A DNA stretch of 64,000 nucleotides from Pseudomonadota bacterium (GTDB lineage: Bacteria; Pseudomonadota; Gammaproteobacteria; Burkholderiales; Burkholderiaceae_C): assembly GCA_021819435.1 (NCBI GenBank), contig JAKARB010000009.1, positions 156,963 to 220,962 on the forward strand, in the 5' to 3' direction. The translations under genes and the position numbers were made by a program. Positions 9,271 through 18,425 of the stretch are shown here, piece by piece (within the stretch, counting starts at the first letter, position 1; each line of letters opens with the position of its first letter). The notes below the pieces were generated by a model. The model saw only the letters and a program-made list of their open reading frames with translations. It did not search any database and was not told where the DNA came from.

Positions 9271-9728
9271 TCCTTTCGTCCCCGCCGGGACTGCGCCGAC
9301 TTCGGGTTCCGTTCGATCACCTGAGCGCCAGTGAGGCTCAGGCGCAAGCGGCCACGCGGGCCTTGCAAAACAGCGTCATTCGAGGTCAACGCAACCAGGG
9401 TCCAGCCCTCGATGCGCCCACCAGGTTCGATCAACTGGTCGTTGATGAGGGCCATGCCTTTGCCGCCAACCGGGTCGATGCGCACGAGTTGCAGCACGAG
9501 CTCGGGCTCACGCCGGGGTGGCGGTGCGCTCGCCGCATCGGACGCGGCGGCACCCGCAGCCATGGCCCCCAGGCGATCGGTCTTGCCCAGGCCAGGCGGC
9601 GGACGCGTCGGGTCGCCCAGGCCCAGCAGGGGGTTGGTCTGCGCCAGGGTCGAGCCGCACCAGGCGAACACAACGCAAAGGGCCAACAGACCGGCCGAGG
9701 CCAGGCGGAGCAAAGGCAACCGGCTCAT
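9267..9728 (-). CDS. mshK: MSHA biogenesis protein MshK (PilP-like)
   Basis: A 153-residue protein with an N-terminal signal or anchor segment (LASAGLLALCVVFAWCG), then the motif LGLGDPTRPP common to MshK and PilP-like periplasmic proteins. A small C-terminal beta domain ends in basic residues. It probably links the inner-membrane MshI/MshJ assembly to the MshL secretin. The ATG overlaps the mshJ stop and the stop overlaps the mshL start, each by four bases. The assignment rests on position and the DPTRPP motif because the family diverges quickly. Confidence 0.7.
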   Translation of the reverse strand: MSRLPLLRLASAGLLALCVVFAWCGSTLAQTNPLLGLGDPTRPPPGLGKTDRLGAMAAGAAASDAASAPPPRREPELVLQLVRIDPVGGKGMALINDQLIEPGGRIEGWTLVALTSNDAVLQGPRGRLRLSLTGAQVIERNPKSAQSRRGRKE

Positions 9729-10465
9729 GGGGCGATCTCCAGCGGGTCGCGATCGGGGCTGTAGGTCTGAACCTGCAGCGTCAGGGTGGGCAGCCCGCCA
9801 TCGGCCACGTTCAGCGTCATGCCGTTCCAAAGCAGGCGACGGGGCAGCTGCTCGATGCTGCGCAACCACGCCACGAGATCCAAGAAGGGCCCTGACACCG
9901 TGATCTCCAGCCCATGGCTGAACAGGACCGGTGCTGCGCCTAGCGAGGCCGAAGCGCCCTTGGCACCATTGGACCCATTGAACTGGACCTCCACGGGCGG
10001 CAAGGTCCGCATCGCCTTGAGGTGCAACTGGCCATGCTCGGCCAGCAGCCCTTCCAGCAGGTTCTGCATGTCGCGGGCGGGGGCCATCATCGCCTGTTGA
10101 CGAGACAGCTCCTGCTCGCCATCGGAGAGGCGCTTGCGCAACTCGGCCTGCTCTTTCTGGGCATCCAGGAGGCGGCGGGCCAGCTCCACGCGCTTGCGGT
10201 TGAGTTCAGCCTGCATGGCATCGCGCGCCACGGTGGCATTGCGCTCGCGCTGATTGGCCGCCTTCAGGGCCTCCGAGGCTGGCGTGATGAGCAAGAGATC
10301 GCAAAAGTACACGATCAAGGCGATCAAGGCGACGATGATCAGGCGCCGCTCATTGAGCTGGCGCGCATCGAACTGGCGGCGCACATGACGCCAGCGCAGC
10401 AGCGCTTGCGGTGCCCACCTGTCCAGCCCTGGGATCTTCAGCGCGGGCAGCTTGAGGCCCTTCAT
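9725..10465 (-). CDS. mshJ: MSHA biogenesis protein MshJ (PilO/GspM-like)
   Basis: A 246-residue bitopic inner-membrane protein. A basic cytoplasmic N-terminus is followed by one transmembrane helix (IVALIALIVYFCDLLLI, about residues 44-60), a long charged coiled coil (about 65-135) and a periplasmic ferredoxin-like domain, the architecture of PilO/GspM alignment proteins. A short NGSNGAKG insert sits in the periplasmic domain near residue 162. It overlaps mshI and mshK by four bases at each end. It should form the inner-membrane alignment complex with MshI and MshK. Confidence 0.75.
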   Translation of the reverse strand: MKGLKLPALKIPGLDRWAPQALLRWRHVRRQFDARQLNERRLIIVALIALIVYFCDLLLITPASEALKAANQRERNATVARDAMQAELNRKRVELARRLLDAQKEQAELRKRLSDGEQELSRQQAMMAPARDMQNLLEGLLAEHGQLHLKAMRTLPPVEVQFNGSNGAKGASASLGAAPVLFSHGLEITVSGPFLDLVAWLRSIEQLPRRLLWNGMTLNVADGGLPTLTLQVQTYSPDRDPLEIAP

Positions 10466-12027
10466 GGGGTCTCCTTCTGCGTTGCCACGCGCTCGGCGGC
10501 ATCGCGCCCACGCAAAGTGAACTCGGTGACGCCCGAAGGTGCCGCGCCCTCTTGCGTCGCCTTGTCGCGCATCTCGATCTGGGCGAAGCGCCGGCTGCGG
10601 AAGCGGTCTTCCCGCTCAAGCCGACGAAGGTAGGCCGGCAGCAAACTCGGGCTGGTCATGCTGCCGCTGAGTTCCAGGTCACGGCCATCACCGCGCACCT
10701 TCAACCCGGTGATCCACACACCAGGCTGGGTCTGGCGACCCAGCGCGATCAACAGATCGGAATACCCCATCGACGTGGCGCTCATGTTGCCCTGCAGGAT
10801 TTGGCGCAACTGCGTCTGCACCGCCTCCTTGCGCTGGAGGTCTTCGAGCTCCCGCGTGACGTTGCTGGCCTGGGGTTCGGCGACCGAGCGCTGCAATTGG
10901 GCCAGCTCAGCCTCCACCTGCTGCGCACGCGTGCCTGCATGGCTCGCCCACAGGCTCAAACCCACCCCCACCGAGACCCCGATCGCCGCAGCGACCCCTG
11001 CCCAACGCAATCCCACACGGGCGCTCCAGGCGCCCCCGGCACCTGCCGCCTCGCTCTCGTCGACGAAGCGCAATTGCTGGCGGCCAGTGGCTTCGGTCAT
11101 CGGCCGCAAGGCCGCGCCCAGCGCGCACAAATCGGCCAGGTTGACACCGCTCGTCAGCCAGGGGTGGTCCTCGCCCAAGGCCGACAGGTCGATCCACTCA
11201 CCCAAGCGAAAAGCTCGCACCGGCACGTAGATCAGGTCCGCCAGCAAGGGCAGGACGTCTTCGCCACTGCCCGGCGGCAGCACCACAGACAAGCCTTGCA
11301 GTGACACCTCGCTGTGCATGCGCTCGAAGGTGTCGATGGTGCGCAGCACCTCCAGCGATGCCCGGCTGAGAGCGCCCTCGCGGGATTCGCTCGAACTCGT
11401 CATCGCCGTGCCCTGCACCTCGATGTGGCGGGCCATGACCAGCTCGCCCTGGTAGGTGACGACCAGCAGCGAACTCGATTCGCCGAAGGCCAGCAGCGCG
11501 TGGGCCTTGCCCTCTTCCTCGCCCAAGGCGCTGACGTTGCGCAGGGCCGTTTCCGACACATCCAGCGCCGTCCAATGCAAGCCGGCGTCGTCGACATCGG
11601 TCTGCATCTGCACGAACTTCTCGCGCGGCAGCACCACGGTCAGCGTCGGACGGCTCTGGCGCAACTGCGTGGCCTCGGGCACCTCCAGCACGTCGATGAG
11701 CGCGTCATCGACCTCAAAATCCACGTGGTCGCGCAGCGACCAGCGCAAAGCATCGGCCCACTCTGAACGGGGCACATCGGGCGCTGGGATCGCCACCAGG
11801 CGGGCGGCGTCGTTGCGCAAAAGCCCGACCAGCTTGGACGTGTTCCATCGACGCTCGCGGTTCAGCGTCTGCAACCCGTTGCTCAGGCTCGATGCGTCCA
11901 CCCGGCCCACCCACTCCACCACCGGCCGGTCACCGCCATGCACCACCTCGACGGCGAGCAGCACCGCGCCATCCTGGGCGATGCCCACCCAGGGCGAGGT
12001 TGCGTTGGACGGTCGGCGAAAGGGCAT
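10462..12027 (-). CDS. mshI: MSHA biogenesis protein MshI (PilM-PilN-like)
   Basis: A 521-residue protein. The N-terminal two thirds resemble the actin-like PilM fold of MshI, with segments such as HALLAFGESSSLLVVT. A single transmembrane helix follows near residue 335 (GVAAAIGVSVGVGLSLWAS), then a coiled coil and a PilN-like periplasmic domain containing PGVWITGLKVRG. It works as the cytoplasmic-to-membrane scaffold of the pilus. It is the first gene of the visible msh run, with its own 138-base upstream gap, so the promoter is probably there. Its ribosome site GGAG lies in one arm of a hairpin at 12034-12053. Confidence 0.78.
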   Translation of the reverse strand: MPFRRPSNATSPWVGIAQDGAVLLAVEVVHGGDRPVVEWVGRVDASSLSNGLQTLNRERRWNTSKLVGLLRNDAARLVAIPAPDVPRSEWADALRWSLRDHVDFEVDDALIDVLEVPEATQLRQSRPTLTVVLPREKFVQMQTDVDDAGLHWTALDVSETALRNVSALGEEEGKAHALLAFGESSSLLVVTYQGELVMARHIEVQGTAMTSSSESREGALSRASLEVLRTIDTFERMHSEVSLQGLSVVLPPGSGEDVLPLLADLIYVPVRAFRLGEWIDLSALGEDHPWLTSGVNLADLCALGAALRPMTEATGRQQLRFVDESEAAGAGGAWSARVGLRWAGVAAAIGVSVGVGLSLWASHAGTRAQQVEAELAQLQRSVAEPQASNVTRELEDLQRKEAVQTQLRQILQGNMSATSMGYSDLLIALGRQTQPGVWITGLKVRGDGRDLELSGSMTSPSLLPAYLRRLEREDRFRSRRFAQIEMRDKATQEGAAPSGVTEFTLRGRDAAERVATQKETP

Positions 12028-12033
12028 GCGGGA

Positions 12034-12053
12034 CTCCGAGAAGCTTGTCGGAG
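12034..12053 (-). promoter_or_regulatory. Hairpin covering the mshI ribosome-binding site
   Basis: A perfect 6-bp inverted repeat (ctccga / tcggag) with an 8-base loop containing aagctt. On the minus-strand mRNA the 3' arm contains the GGAG ribosome site six to ten bases before the mshI ATG, so folding would hide it. Translational control is inference. Confidence 0.4.
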
Positions 12054-12165
12054 ATGCTGCCAGAGCCCTTTTTACGAAGTGGAAGGAATAAACGCGCCTT
12101 CGTGCGTTATTTCTCGTGGGCGGCAGGGATGTCGCCAGCGATCACAAGCGCCGTGGCGCCGCGCC

Positions 12166-14598
12166 TCATTGCAACAGGCGCGCGGGGTCGGCGTCGAGCT
12201 TGGCCAGGGCCTCGCGGGTGGCGCGCGTGGTCAAAGACTCCTCTTCCAGCGGCACCATCAGGCCGGCCTGCAAGAAGGCGCCCAGCCGATGCAACTGGAA
12301 CAACACCCCGCGCCCGCCCGGTGTCACGAACAAGCTCAATTGTTTGTGCAGGCCTTGCCAGGCCAACTGCACATGCTCATGACGCCCCCGGTAGTCGAGG
12401 TTGAACCAGGCGCCGATCTGCAACTCGCGCGCCCAAGCCTGCATGGCGGGTGTCGGCATCGAGCCACCCTCGGCCACGATTTCGAGGTCTTCCGTCTCGT
12501 GGCCGGAGAGATCGCGCAGGGTGTCGGCGTCCAGCTCGACGCCGGTGAGATCGGGCAACAGCTCGTCGAGTGCTTCCAGGCGCTGGGTGAGCTCTCGCAG
12601 CATGGTCGACGACAACGGCGCCGACCGCGCCGAGAAGGCCGACGCCAGGGCCGTGTTGAGAACCTGGATGTGGCGGTCCTGGGCTTCGACGGGCAGGCCG
12701 GCGCGCATCATGCCCTCGCGCACAGTCTTGAGCAGCGGCGGCAGGCGGCGCAGCACCTCGGCGCGCTCTTCGCGCGAGGTCTTCGCGCTGGCCGACCAGA
12801 TCAGGTCGGCGGCGGCGTGCTTGAGCGCGCGGGTGGCGTCGCTGGCCTGCCCATGCTGCACGGCGCTGTGCGCCAGCACATCGGCCCAGACGCGGAACAG
12901 GAAGTCGCGCACGCCCTCGTGCACCGGCACCGACTCCAGCATCTTGCGCAGCTCGATCGTGTACTGGATGGCCCAGGTCTCGCGCTGCTCGACCTGCTGG
13001 GCCAGCGAGATGCCCTTGCGGCCAGCGGCATGCTCATCGCGGAAATAGGTTTCCAGGAAACGCTCGAACTCGGTCAGCACGGTCTGGAAAACCTTGCGCC
13101 CGGTGTCGGGGTAGGCCTCGACCACCTGCACCACGCGCCGGATCTCGCGGTGCAAGGCGTCCTCGCCTTCCTGGGCGCCGGCCACAAAGCCCATCACGCA
13201 CGAGCCCATGCGGTCGATCAGGCGGCGCGCCGGGTGGCTGATGGAAGCGAAAAAGTCAGGTTCGCTGACGGCCACGCGCAGCACCGGCATCTGCAGTCGG
13301 GCAAACCAGATTCGGATACCGGCCGGCAGCCGCTCTTCCATCAGGATGGCCTGGAACAGCAAGGCCACCACCTCGATCGTGGCGCGCTCGGTCGGGTTGC
13401 CGGCCGCCTTCTTGAGGATGGCACGGTGATGGTCGAGGTCGCGCAGGGCCGCCTCAGGGGTCGTGGGGGCGCTGCCATCGGCAGGCTCGGCACGACGCCG
13501 AACCGTCTCGCCCACATGGCGGATGGCCAGCCCCAGCGGGGTCGAAACCGGCGCAGGCGATCGCAAGACGGCGTCCGGACGGGTGGGCACGAAGCCCGGC
13601 ACGTGACGGGCCACGAACTGGTTGAACTGCCCAAGCAAAGCCTGCGACTGAACCGCCATGCGCCCCAACCCGGGCACTTGGGTGAGCATGCGGGTCTCGT
13701 CGTAGGCATGGCCCAAAGGCTGCAAGCCGCTGTTGCCGACGGAGGGCATGCCCGAACCGCTGCTGGGTGCCACCAAGCCAGAGCCAGAAGGGCTCCAGCC
13801 CCCGCTACCGCTACCGCCACCACCACCGCCGCCGCCGCCACCACGCAGGCTGGACACCGTGTCCAGGTCCATCGGGCGACTGGGCATCACGCCGGGCGCC
13901 GCCCTGCGGATGAAAGGCCGCAGATCGATCTCAGGCCGCACACCCTGATGCAGCAGGGCCTCGTTGGCGGCGTGATACGCCTCCTGCGCCCAGTTCGACA
14001 CCTCCTGGTGCAACACGTTTTGCAAGGTCTGCCAATGCTGCATCGACAACTCGGCCGCCAACCAGGCGTCCAGCACCTGCCGGGCAATCCAGGCCGCCCC
14101 CAGCACATCCTGCTGCCCAAGACTCGTGTCGACCGCCCCGTTGACGGATTGCAGCCGCGCATTGAGGTCGGTGTATTCCTGCCCGGCCAGGTCGGCGATG
14201 GCCTGAGCCAACCTGGAAGCGGTCAGGCCCTGCTCGACCTCTCTGTCGTCGACCAGGCTGAGGGGGATGTCAACAGGCACACCGGCCGATGCGCCCGAAG
14301 AACCGGCTCCCTCGGAGATGCCACCGCCCCGCACGCTCAAAGCCCGGCCCAGGCGCACATCGGAGAGCGCCTGACCGAGCTGAGTGGTGAGGATCTGATG
14401 CCAGCCCCGCACGGCACGCGGCAGGTCGAGCACCAAGTCTCGGCGGCGGGCATGCAGCGCCGGCTCCGCCGATTGCGTGGCCAGGTTGCGCGCGCCGTCC
14501 AGGCACGCCTGCACCAACCCCCGGGCGCCGTGGATCAGCGCCTCGAGGTGCGTGACGCGGGCACCCTGGGCAAGGGCTCGGTGAGAGGCCAATGTCAT
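12166..14598 (-). CDS. DUF1631 family protein
   Basis: An 810-residue, largely helical soluble protein of the DUF1631 family, found in many beta- and gammaproteobacteria and without a known function. No signal peptide or membrane segment is visible. Helical N- and C-terminal regions are joined by a flexible linker at about residues 250-285 that is rich in Gly, Ser and Pro and contains ten consecutive glycines. The C-terminus (about residues 700-810) is conserved in the family and begins near a PAMQAWARELQIGAWF-like stretch. It is a single gene with the secF terminator just upstream and the mshI promoter gap downstream. Position beside the pilus cluster does not prove a link to it. Confidence 0.8.
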   Translation of the reverse strand: MTLASHRALAQGARVTHLEALIHGARGLVQACLDGARNLATQSAEPALHARRRDLVLDLPRAVRGWHQILTTQLGQALSDVRLGRALSVRGGGISEGAGSSGASAGVPVDIPLSLVDDREVEQGLTASRLAQAIADLAGQEYTDLNARLQSVNGAVDTSLGQQDVLGAAWIARQVLDAWLAAELSMQHWQTLQNVLHQEVSNWAQEAYHAANEALLHQGVRPEIDLRPFIRRAAPGVMPSRPMDLDTVSSLRGGGGGGGGGGSGSGGWSPSGSGLVAPSSGSGMPSVGNSGLQPLGHAYDETRMLTQVPGLGRMAVQSQALLGQFNQFVARHVPGFVPTRPDAVLRSPAPVSTPLGLAIRHVGETVRRRAEPADGSAPTTPEAALRDLDHHRAILKKAAGNPTERATIEVVALLFQAILMEERLPAGIRIWFARLQMPVLRVAVSEPDFFASISHPARRLIDRMGSCVMGFVAGAQEGEDALHREIRRVVQVVEAYPDTGRKVFQTVLTEFERFLETYFRDEHAAGRKGISLAQQVEQRETWAIQYTIELRKMLESVPVHEGVRDFLFRVWADVLAHSAVQHGQASDATRALKHAAADLIWSASAKTSREERAEVLRRLPPLLKTVREGMMRAGLPVEAQDRHIQVLNTALASAFSARSAPLSSTMLRELTQRLEALDELLPDLTGVELDADTLRDLSGHETEDLEIVAEGGSMPTPAMQAWARELQIGAWFNLDYRGRHEHVQLAWQGLHKQLSLFVTPGGRGVLFQLHRLGAFLQAGLMVPLEEESLTTRATREALAKLDADPARLLQ
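13813..13842. repeat. Gly-codon trinucleotide repeat in the DUF1631 gene
   Basis: Ten consecutive glycine codons (GGC/GGT; ccg and cca units on the plus strand) encode a poly-Gly linker. The trinucleotide unit preserves the frame if copy number changes. Confidence 0.7.
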
Positions 14599-14599
14599 G

Positions 14600-14641
14600 A
14601 AAAAAGCCGGCCGGTGCCTCTCTGCAAAGGCACCAACCGGC
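14600..14641 (-). terminator. Rho-independent terminator after secF
   Basis: On the minus strand a stem (ggtgcct 14613-14619 with aggcacc 14628-14634, extended by gccgg/ccggc across a 2x2 internal loop) is followed by six Ts at 14605-14600. It lies 30 bases after the secF stop and overlaps the start region of the DUF1631 gene. It ends the yajC-secD-secF transcript. Confidence 0.75.
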
Positions 14642-14671
14642 CTGGATGAGTTTTCCGGTTATCGCCCGACT

Positions 14672-15700
14672 CTACACCACCGCCCCGGCGTGCGGGTCGT
14701 TCGGATCCACATCCTTGCGGGTCGGCTTGACGAGGTCTTCGCGCTTGACACCCAACCACATCGCCAGGGCCGCCGCCACGAACACCGAGGAGTAGATGCC
14801 GAAGACGATGCCGATGGTCAGGGCCAGCGCGAAGTAATGCAGCGTCGGGCCGCCGAAGATCAGCATGGCCAGCACCATGGCTTCGGTTGAGCCGTGGGTG
14901 ATGATGGTCCGGCTCATCGTCGAGGTGATGGCGTGGTCGATGACCTCGGGCGTCGACATCTTGCGGAACTTGCGGAAGGCCTCGCGGATCCGGTCGAAGA
15001 TCACCACCGACTCGTTGACCGAGTAGCCCAGCACCGCCAGGATGGCCGCCAGCACCGACAGCGAGAACTCCCACTGGAAGAAGGCGAAGAAGCCCAGGAT
15101 GATGACCACGTCGTGCAGGTTGGCGATGATGCCGGCCACAGCGAACTTCCACTCGAAGCGAATCGCCAAATAAGCCATGATGCCCAGCACGGTCACGCCC
15201 AGGGCGAGCAGCCCATCGCGGGCGAGCTCGTCGCCCACCTGTGGGCCGACGAATTCCGAGCGCTGCAAGGTCACCGGCTCGGTGCTGGCGCCATTGGCAG
15301 CGGTCAGGCAGACCTGGCGGTCACCCTTCTCCGTGGCCTGCGTGCCGATCTGGCCGCCCTCGGCCGAGCAAAGCGCGCCGAACACCTTGCCCACCAGTTC
15401 GGCCTGCTTCATCTCGCCACGCAGCGGGATGCGGATGAGCACGTCGCGCGAAGTGCCGAAGTTCTGCACCTGGACTTCACCGAGGTGCAGGGACTCGACC
15501 GCCTCGCGGGTCTTGGCCAGGTTGGCGGTCTGGGCGTACTGCACCTCGATGAGCGACCCACCGGTGAACTCGATGGAAAAGTGCAGGCCCCGCGTGACCA
15601 GGAAGAAGACGGCGGCGGCGAAGGTCAAGAACGAGATGACGTTGAAGACCAGCGCATGCCGCATGAACGGGATGTCGCGCTTGATGCGGAAAAATTCCAT
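14672..15700 (-). CDS. secF: Protein translocase subunit SecF
   Basis: A 342-residue inner-membrane protein with six transmembrane segments and a periplasmic loop after the first. The SecF-type motif YSVNESVVIFDRIRE lies near residues 226-240, and the N-terminal signature is GLHFSIEFTGGSLIEV. SecF works with SecD as an RND-like, proton-driven accessory that pulls preproteins out of the SecYEG channel. It follows secD by 21 bases and is the last gene of the yajC-secD-secF set. The short hydrophilic C-terminal tail is normal for the family. Confidence 0.95.
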   Translation of the reverse strand: MEFFRIKRDIPFMRHALVFNVISFLTFAAAVFFLVTRGLHFSIEFTGGSLIEVQYAQTANLAKTREAVESLHLGEVQVQNFGTSRDVLIRIPLRGEMKQAELVGKVFGALCSAEGGQIGTQATEKGDRQVCLTAANGASTEPVTLQRSEFVGPQVGDELARDGLLALGVTVLGIMAYLAIRFEWKFAVAGIIANLHDVVIILGFFAFFQWEFSLSVLAAILAVLGYSVNESVVIFDRIREAFRKFRKMSTPEVIDHAITSTMSRTIITHGSTEAMVLAMLIFGGPTLHYFALALTIGIVFGIYSSVFVAAALAMWLGVKREDLVKPTRKDVDPNDPHAGAVV

Positions 15701-15721
15701 GGTGTCGTGCTCCGCTGCGGT

Positions 15722-17578
15722 TTATGCCTGGGGCTTCCAGACCTGTCCGATGGACACGCCCTTGAGCTTCTTCTGACGGCCATACCAGAGGTTGACCAGC
15801 CCGCGCGAGAAGAACACCGCCGAGAACATCGAGGTCAGGATGCCCAGGCAGTGCACCACGGCGAAGCCGCGCACCGGGCCCGAGCCAAAGGCCAGCAACG
15901 CCAGGCCCGCGATCAGGGTGGTGACGTTGGAGTCCAGGATGGTCGCCCAGGCATGTTCATAACCAGCGTGGATGGCCGTCTGCGGCGCCGAGCCGCTGCG
16001 CAGCTCTTCGCGAATCCGCTCGTTGATCAGCACATTCGAGTCGATGGCCATGCCCAGCGTCAGCGCGATGGCCGCGATGCCCGGCAGCGTCAGCGTGGCT
16101 TGCAGCATCGACAGCACCGCCACCAGCAGCAGCAGGTTCACCGACAGCGCGATGGTCGAGAACACGCCGAACAGCATGTAATAGATCACCATGAAGATGG
16201 CGATGGCCGTGAAGCCGTAGACCAGCGAGCTGAAGCCCTGCGCGATGTTCTCGGCGCCCAGGCTGGGGCCGACGGTGCGCTCTTCGATGATCTCCATCGG
16301 CGCGGCCAGCGAGCCTGCGCGCAGCAGCAGCGCGGTGTCGGCCGACTCTTCCGGCGACATGCGACCGGAGATCTGCACGCGGCCACCCGAGATCTCGCCA
16401 CGGATGACCGGGGCGGTGACGACCTCGCCCTTGCCCTTCTCGAACAGGATGATGGCCATGCGCTTGCCCACGTTCTCGCGGGTGACGTCGCGGAAGATGC
16501 GCGCGCCGCGCGAATCGAGCGTGAGGTGCACGGCGGGCTCGTGGTTCTCGTCGAAGCCCGATTGCGCGTCGTTCAGGTTGTCACCGGTGAGCACCACCTG
16601 GCGCTTGACGATGACGGGCACGCCGCTGCGCTCAAGGTAGCGCTCGGAGCCAAACGGCACCATGCCGCCAGACAGCGCGGCCTGGGCCTCGGTGCTCTCG
16701 TCGACCATGCGCACCTCCAGCGTGGCGGTGCGGCCGATGATGTCCTTGGCCTTGGCGGTGTCCTGCACGCCAGGCAGTTGCACGACGATGCGGTCGGCGC
16801 CCTGCTGCTGGATCACCGGCTCGGCCACGCCGAGTTCGTTGATCCGGTTGTGCAGGGTGGTGATGTTCTGCTTGAGGGCCTGGTCCTGGATGGCGCGCTC
16901 GGAAGCGGGCTTGAGCGTGCCGACCAGGGTGACATCGCCCGACTCGTCGGTGCCATCGGTCCAGGCCATGTCACGCGCGGTGTCGCTGACCACGCCACGG
17001 GCGGTGTCGCGGGTGGCGGCATCGCGGAAGCGCACGACCACGTTGTTGCCATCGCGACGGATGCCGCTGTGGCGGATGTCCTTGTCGCGCAGCACGGTGC
17101 GGACGTCGCCCGAAATGCTCTCGGCCTTCTGCGTGAGCGCGGCCTTCATGTCGACCTGCATCAGGAAGTGCACGCCGCCGCGCAGGTCCAGGCCCAGGAA
17201 CATCGGGTGAGCGCCCAGGCTGCGCAGCCAGTGCGGCGAGCGCGAGACCAGGTTCAGCGCGACGATGTAGCGCGGGTCGGAGGCATCGGGGTTGTAGGCG
17301 CGGTTGATCGCGTCACGGGCCTTGATCTGGGTGTCCGTGTCCTTGAAGCGGGCGCGCACCGAGGTGCCGTCGAGCTCGATGAAGTCAGGCGTGACGCCAG
17401 CGTCCTTGAGCACGGTCTCGACGCGTGCCACATCGGCCTGAGCCAGCTTGATCGTGGCCTTGCCGCTGGAGAGCTGCACCGCCGGTGCCTCGCCAAAGAA
17501 ATTGGGCAGGGTGTAGATCAGGCCGACCAGCAGGGCCACGGCGATGATCAGGTACTTCCACCAGGGGTAGCGGTTCAT
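15722..17578 (-). CDS. secD: Protein translocase subunit SecD
   Basis: A 618-residue inner-membrane protein. The first transmembrane segment (YLIIAVALLVGLIYTLPNFFG) is followed by a large periplasmic P1 region with LGLDLRGGVHFLMQVD, and then five C-terminal helices with GMAIDSNVLINERIREELR, the conserved SecD charge motif. It forms the SecDF complex that uses the proton gradient to complete export. It sits between yajC (44-base gap) and secF (21-base gap). Length is typical for betaproteobacteria. Confidence 0.95.
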   Translation of the reverse strand: MNRYPWWKYLIIAVALLVGLIYTLPNFFGEAPAVQLSSGKATIKLAQADVARVETVLKDAGVTPDFIELDGTSVRARFKDTDTQIKARDAINRAYNPDASDPRYIVALNLVSRSPHWLRSLGAHPMFLGLDLRGGVHFLMQVDMKAALTQKAESISGDVRTVLRDKDIRHSGIRRDGNNVVVRFRDAATRDTARGVVSDTARDMAWTDGTDESGDVTLVGTLKPASERAIQDQALKQNITTLHNRINELGVAEPVIQQQGADRIVVQLPGVQDTAKAKDIIGRTATLEVRMVDESTEAQAALSGGMVPFGSERYLERSGVPVIVKRQVVLTGDNLNDAQSGFDENHEPAVHLTLDSRGARIFRDVTRENVGKRMAIILFEKGKGEVVTAPVIRGEISGGRVQISGRMSPEESADTALLLRAGSLAAPMEIIEERTVGPSLGAENIAQGFSSLVYGFTAIAIFMVIYYMLFGVFSTIALSVNLLLLVAVLSMLQATLTLPGIAAIALTLGMAIDSNVLINERIREELRSGSAPQTAIHAGYEHAWATILDSNVTTLIAGLALLAFGSGPVRGFAVVHCLGILTSMFSAVFFSRGLVNLWYGRQKKLKGVSIGQVWKPQA

Positions 17579-17622
17579 GCGGTCCTCGGCTGCGCTTTGT
17601 TTTCAGGGCGCGATCAATTCAA

Positions 17623-17949
17623 TCACTTGCTGACGGTGCCCTTGGGCAGCACCTGGACGATGGCCACGCGCTGAACCTGCAGCTCCACGCCGTTGGCGAC
17701 TTCGATGTGGGCGTAGGTGTCGCCCAGCTTGCTGATCTTGCCGATCACGCCGCCTTGCGTGACCACCTCGTCGCCCTTGGAGAGCGCCTCGAGCATGGCC
17801 TTGACTTCCTTTTGCCGCTTCATCTGGGGGCGGATCATCACGAAGTACAGCACGACGAACATCAGCAGCAGGGGCAGCATGCTCATCAGGCCACCGGAGG
17901 CGCTGGCGGCGGGGGCGGCGGCTTGGGCGTAGGCGTCGGAAATCAACAC
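17623..17949 (-). CDS. yajC: Preprotein translocase accessory subunit YajC
   Basis: A 108-residue protein with one N-terminal transmembrane helix (MLPLLLMFVVLYFVMIRP), a basic stretch MKRQKEVKAMLEAL, and a small beta domain beginning GDEVVTQGGVIGKI. This is the standard YajC layout. It associates with SecDF at the inner membrane. It is the first gene of the yajC-secD-secF operon. A possible -10 (TACAAT on the minus strand near 18045-18050) lies about 100 bases upstream without a convincing -35. The tgt and queA genes that often precede yajC are not here. Confidence 0.93.
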   Translation of the reverse strand: MLISDAYAQAAAPAASASGGLMSMLPLLLMFVVLYFVMIRPQMKRQKEVKAMLEALSKGDEVVTQGGVIGKISKLGDTYAHIEVANGVELQVQRVAIVQVLPKGTVSK

Positions 17950-18120
17950 GGCTTAAGGTCCTTCTCGAACAAAGGGCCGAGGCGCCGGAGCCCCCGCGCG
18001 ACATGCGCGAAAGCCCGGCACGCCGGCCGAAAGTGGCTCAGATTGTATGCGGCGGATGTGAAGGCGCATTCACACGCGCTCCACGGCCTTCGCCAGGGGG
18101 CCGTCGCGCCTCAACGCATG

Positions 18121-18417
18121 TCAAAGCACGTACTTGACCTGCGGCAGGCTGGTCAGGGCGCGGTAGATGTTGTCGAGCTGCTCGCGGCTGGTCGCGGTGA
18201 CGATCACCGTCAGGCCGACGTAGTTGCCGCTGCTGCTCGGGCGGCGCTCCAGCGTGGCGGCGTCGAAGGCCGGGTCGTGCTGCACGGCCACGGCGACGAC
18301 CGAGGCCACGAATTCCTCGTGATGAGGCCCCATGACCTTGATCGGAAAGCGGCTCGGGTACTCGATGAGCGACTCTTCTGGGGGGATCGGCGGGTTGACG
18401 GGTTGGTGCGTGCTCAT
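18121..18417 (-). CDS. YbeD/DUF493 family protein
   Basis: A 98-residue cytoplasmic protein of the YbeD (DUF493, UPF0250) family: IEYPSRFPIKVMGPHH near the N-terminus and the alternating beta pattern of an ACT-like ferredoxin fold, ending LTSLPQVKYVL. In many proteobacteria it lies between dacA/dacC and lipB, and here it follows dacC. The start is placed at the ATG with a GAGGA site nine bases upstream; this leaves 8 bases between the dacC stop and this start. The molecular function is not established. Confidence 0.88.
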   Translation of the reverse strand: MSTHQPVNPPIPPEESLIEYPSRFPIKVMGPHHEEFVASVVAVAVQHDPAFDAATLERRPSSSGNYVGLTVIVTATSREQLDNIYRALTSLPQVKYVL

Positions 18418-18425
18418 GCCGGTCC

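Noticed and set aside
12091..12108. Hairpin aacgc/gcgtt as a terminator of the DUF1631 gene
   Set aside because: Only five base pairs and a weak T-run (TATT); it may still contribute but is not supported alone.
14894..17674. A 926-codon open frame on the plus strand across secF and secD
   Set aside because: It is exactly antisense to two well-supported genes. High third-position GC keeps reverse frames open, and the translation is His/Gln/Arg-rich with no domain. Similar antisense frames across the window were rejected for the same reason.
18057..18074. Inverted repeat tgtgaa-N6-ttcaca resembling a CRP/Vfr site upstream of yajC
   Set aside because: The TGTGA and TCACA halves are 8 bases apart instead of 6, so the helical phase is wrong for the canonical site.
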